In this document: piece after piece, positions 60,566 through 64,000 of the stretch
Position numbering within the stretch: the stretch's first letter is position 1
How the letters are laid out: the number at the start of each line of letters is the position of its first letter
Origin: Chamaelirium japonicum
Lineage: Eukaryota > Streptophyta > Magnoliopsida > Liliales > Melanthiaceae
Reading direction: 5' to 3'
Length of the DNA stretch: 64,000 nucleotides
NCBI GenBank assembly: GCA_947650365.1
Contig: OX393549.1
Location: 33,721,575-33,785,574 of the forward strand
The notes under the pieces: model-generated
The model's input: only the letters and a program-made list of their open reading frames with translations
The model's database searches: none
Told to the model about the DNA's origin: nothing
Translations under genes and position numbers: made by a program

Positions 60566-61410
60566 TGGGTGGAAGGGTATGGGTATGTAGGTGGGTGGGT
60601 GTTTGTGGATATTGATATGGGTAGGTATGGGATGGTGGGTGGGTGTGTGGGTGGGTATGTGTGTGTGTGTGTGGGTGATTGGGTAGGTATGGGTGGGTGG
60701 GTATGTGTGTATGTGTTGAGGTGTTGGTTTATGTGTGTACGAGTTGGTGGGTGTTTGTGTGGGTGGTTGTATGTAGGGGGTGGGGGTATATAATTATAGG
60801 TAGGTGTGCGTGCGTGTAGGGTTGGGTGGGTATGGAGGTGGGTGGGTGCGTATAGGGGTGGGTGGGTATACAGGTGGGTGAGTGTTTGTTGGAGTAGGTA
60901 GGTGGTCGGGTGTGTGTGGGTGGGTGTGGGTGTGTGTTGGGGAGGAAGTGGGTTTGTGGCTGGGTTGGTGTTTTTGAGTGGATGGGTGTAAATGTGAGAG
61001 TGGGTGGTGGGTGTGGATGTGTTTGAGTGTGTAGGTGGGTGGGTGTTTGCGGATATGGTTGGGTGGGTATAGGTGGTGGTGTGTATGGGTGTGTGGGTTG
61101 GTAGGTGTGTATGGGGGGTGTGGAAGGGTACGTGTGGATGTGTGGGTATGTGTGTGGGGGTGCATGGGTGGATGTGTGTAGAGTTGTGGGTGGGTGTGGG
61201 TGTTGGTAGGTGGGTGCGTATGGGTATGGTGGTAGGTGTGGGTGTGTGGGCTGGTGCGTGGGTGTAGGTGGGTACATGGATGGGTGTTGGTGGATGTGGG
61301 TGGGTATGGGATAGTGGGTGGTGGTGTGTGAGGGTGGGTGTAGGATGGTGGGTGGGTGTGCGGGGATGGGTGGTTGTGGGGGGATGGTGGTTATTTGTAG
61401 GTGTGTGGAT
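60566..61410. repeat. GT-rich array, part 3
   Basis: GGGTGGGTGTGTGGGT units continue to about 61410. Confidence 0.95.
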
Positions 61411-61985
61411 AAAGGTGGAAATGGACTCTGAAAACCCGACCCGGAACATCGGCTATAAGTATAAATTTTGTACCGAAGCATGGTTTGGGTATGGTATGGG
61501 TATAGAAACTGTACCCATACCAGATTAACTTTCGGGTATAGGTATGAATACACCCATACCCGAAACCTGATTGCCCCTCTAGCTTGTGTGTATTAGTTAA
61601 TACAGTTCACTTCAAACTCATTGTCATATATCCAAATTCTAACTGAACTCATATCCCTACCCAAACTTGTACTCTCCTAAAACCACTGTAATAAGAAACC
61701 AAAAAATGGATTATAGTGTGTTCGGTCAGTTACAGATGGATTGTAGTGCCCAAGTGGATGCTCCACTTAAGCAATCTGAAGTGAGCATGAGGGCCTGCTG
61801 ATACAAGGGGTGTCTCAGTTCCCTTAGTTGTTGCTGAAGCTTTCGTTGATGTTGCGCCATCAGACTTGCGTTCGGGTGTGGCTTGATGGGAAAAACGCAC
61901 CGGCTCAACCACAAAACCGACGATCTCTTTCCCGTGAGATGAACCAAGGAGAGCAAACAACAATCCAATCACAAATGTAAAATAA
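61411..61985. other. non-coding stretch with GGGTATGGGTA palindromic motif
   Basis: GGGTATGGTATGGGTATAG and its inverse CTGTACCCATACC (61486-61560) form a short dispersed repeat. A minus-strand open frame of 86 codons at 61730-61990 has no recognised family and may lie partly in the retrotransposon LTR. Confidence 0.4.
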
Positions 61986-61989
61986 TTCA

Positions 61990-62583
61990 ATCACAAGCAA
62001 AGAAGACGACTCGGGGATTTACGTGGAAACCCTTGCGGGAAAAACCACGGTGAGCAAATGCTCGGGGGAGGGCTTCACTATCAAAGACGGCAAGCAAGAT
62101 GAGCGTACAACCCGACTCCTTCTTCTTCCTCCTTCTAGATCTACACCTTTCCCCCTTCTAGGGATCAACAAGTAGAGACCCTAGCAAGCCTCAAGGAACA
62201 TACCTCCTTGCAAGCTTAGATCCGATCTATCCGCCGAAGATCGATCCCCAAGGAAATCTTCTCCTCCCTTGTAGAAGAAAGCTCTCATTCTCCCTTAGAA
62301 AATTAGCCCTCAAAGCCCTCTCCAAGTTTTCTCAAAGCCAACCCAAGCCACTCACTAAAAGCCCCTTCAAAGAGCCTTAAAACATCCCAAAACGGGTCTG
62401 TAAAAAAATAGATCCGACCCGACTTCGCCCAAGCGGGTTTGCTGAATTTTCTGCTCATTTGTGGCTAAGGAACTCGCCTGAGCGAGTCGGATCTCGCCCG
62501 GGTGACTTGGGTGCAAGTCCGATTGGGAAGGAGCTATGCTCCCCTCCCCTTTGGGTCTCCTCCATGGGGATGGAACCCCAACA
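61990..62583 (-). repeat. copia 3' LTR (left boundary uncertain)
   Basis: Just after the pol stop the minus strand has the polypurine tract TGGAGGGGGAGAT and then TGTTGGGGTTCC, a typical LTR start at 62583. Downstream TTTCCACGTAAATCCCCGAG resembles the polyadenylation region of plant copia LTRs. The CA end of the LTR was not located. Confidence 0.65.
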
Positions 62584-62628
62584 ATCTCCCCCTCCAGACC
62601 CATGGAGAGGAAGACGTCTTCAAAGCCA

Positions 62629-64000
62629 TCAAGTGACGCCAATGAGCTCACAACAGAGCTCATGTTTATCTCGAGTCACCATCTTCGTTAGCATATCTGC
62701 CGGATTTTTGCTAGTGTGGATCTTCTCAAGCACCATTTCATCCTCTTCAAGCACTTCCCGAATCCAGTGATAACGAACTGCAATGTGCTTGGTCCTCGGA
62801 TGGTAGGTAGCATTCTTGCTTAGCTCGATCGTACTCTGGCTATCGCAATTGAGCTCATAAGCCTCTTGCTTCATCCCCAACTCTAGGAGGAACCTCTTCA
62901 ACCATAGAAGTTCCTTGCCGGCCTCATTCACGGCAATATACTCTGCTTCGGTGGTTGACAGTGCCACACACTTCTGCAAACGAGACTGCCATGACACAGC
63001 TCCCCCTGAGATGGTAAACACATAGCCAGACGTGGACCTCTTGCTATCAATGTCTCCTGCCATATCAGCATCTGTATATCCTATCAGAGTCGGACTTTCC
63101 TTGCCAAAACACAATCGGTATTTGGAAGTCCCTTTCAAATATCTAAGTACCCACTTCACAGCCTCCCAGTGCCCCTTGCCCGGATTTGACATGAATTTGC
63201 TCAACATCCCTACGGCTTGAGCAATATCGGGCCTCGTGCACGCAATGGCACACATGAGGCTATCAACGGCAAACATATATGGAATCAACTCCATCTCCTT
63301 CTTCTCCTTCACTGTCTTCGGTGATAAGGCTAAACATAGCTTGAAGTGACCTGTGAGAGGAGTACTCACAGGCTTCGCCTCCTTCATGTGGAACCTCTCG
63401 AGCACCTTCTCAACATATGCCTCTTGAGATAACCAAAGTCGTCAACCGCTGCGATCCCTCTCGATCTTCATGCCCAAAATATGCTGAGCAGGACCCAAGT
63501 CCTTCATGTCGAACGTCTTTGCCAAGTCTCGCTTTAGCTCCTTGATCAAACTAGCATCTTGTCCCACAATCAACATATCATCCACATAGAGCAGAAGAAC
63601 AATGAACTTGCCTCCTTTGAATCTCTTGATGTAGACACAGTGATCCGCCGCTGTCCGCTTATACTTCTGAGAAGCCATAAAGGAGTCAAACTTCTTGTAC
63701 CACTGACGCGGTGCTTGCTTCAACCCATACAAGCTTTTCTTCAAGCGGCACACTAAGTGCTCCTTGCCCTTCACCTCATAACCTTCCGGCTGCATCATAT
63801 AAATCTTCTCCTTCAAATCTCCGTGCAAGAAGGCAGTCTTGACATCAAGCTGCTCGATCTCCAAATCAAGACTCGCCGCTAATGCTAACACGACCCGAAT
63901 AGAAGTCATCTTCACCACGGGTGAGAAAATTTCGGTGTAGTCAATACCTTGCTTTTGCTCAAAGCCCTTGACAACCAACCTCGCCTTGTATTTTGCAACA
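62629..64000 (-). pseudogene. Ty1/copia retrotransposon pol, reverse transcriptase and RNase H
   Basis: The frame is open to the window edge. The reverse transcriptase reads QGIDYTEIFSPVVKMTSIRV, LDVKTAFLHGDLKEKIYM, LKKSLYGLKQAPRQWY and the catalytic LLYVDDMLIVG; then CTRPDIAQAVGMLSKFMSNP, YTDADMAGDIDSKRSTSGY and CVALSTTEAEYIAVNEAGKE of the RNase H domain. One in-frame TGA at 63442-63444 (between DRSG and RLWLSQEAY) splits the protein; otherwise the frame is intact to 62629. Gag, protease and integrase would lie beyond 64000. A single C-to-T change in CGA would explain the stop, so the element is recent. Confidence 0.9.

Noticed and set aside
58749-61553. Long Thr/His/Pro-rich open frames up to 339 codons on the minus strand
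   Set aside because: They are translations of the GT-rich array; stops are rare there because the complement is CA-rich. There is no start context, domain or composition of a real protein.
61730-61990. Minus-strand open frame with a hydrophobic start (MNYFTFVIGLLFALLG)
   Set aside because: It resembles a signal peptide but lies at the edge of a copia LTR and has no recognised relatives; too weak to call.

Overview
The window is nuclear DNA of a flowering plant, probably a monocot. Introns, a plant PPR editing factor, a SINAT exon, an ARP7 locus and plant transposon families show it is a plant. The PPR gene falls from very GC-rich third positions at its 5' end to mixed composition at its 3' end, a gradient typical of monocots (inference). 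Genes are few; most of the 64 kb is mobile elements, satellites, telomere-like repeats and damaged gene copies. I found no rRNA, convincing tRNA or CRISPR array.

Layout. 1-9811: a minus-strand fragment of a DNA topoisomerase II gene (TOP2 copy A), interrupted by LINE remnants, a TIR element and a 3.7 kb Helitron (5852-9540). 10420-10700: a LINE RNase H remnant. 12388-14519: a NUWA/EMB1796-like PPR gene, complete except for two single-base frameshifts. 17527-17874: the last exon of a SINAT E3 ligase, 89 bp from a CACTA terminus. 17964-28353: a CACTA (En/Spm) region with TNP2 transposase on the minus strand and an internal array of about twenty 181-bp units. 28354-31585: a subtelomere-like segment ending in 2 kb of degenerate CCCTAA repeats. 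31717-33850: TOP2 copy C (minus). 33908-35745: fragments of three other genes. 37444-44835: TOP2 copies B and D (plus), a tandem duplication. 47520-55578: an ARP7 pseudogene with a PIF/Harbinger-like element in one intron. 56166-58560: a second copy of the subtelomere-like segment with CCCTAA repeats. 58561-61410: a GT-rich array that begins at a palindromic strand switch. 61990-64000: the 3' end of a Ty1/copia retrotransposon.

The genes do not form a pathway. What links them is duplication and transposition. Four TOP2 fragments, two PPR fragments, a detached 5' end of the PPR gene and two telomere-like blocks look like products of repeated segmental duplication, perhaps in a former chromosome-end region. 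Because copies share sequence, several insertions can be read against empty sites within this same window (Helitron at copy A; MULE-like element at copies B and D).

The best-supported unusual items are the Helitron with its paralogous empty site, the 181-bp array with a repeated seven-unit block inside a CACTA region, the CACTA ends that do not match each other, the paired telomere-like blocks with a shared flank, and the palindromic junction where C-rich repeats turn into a GT-rich array. I see no convincing new enzymatic system.
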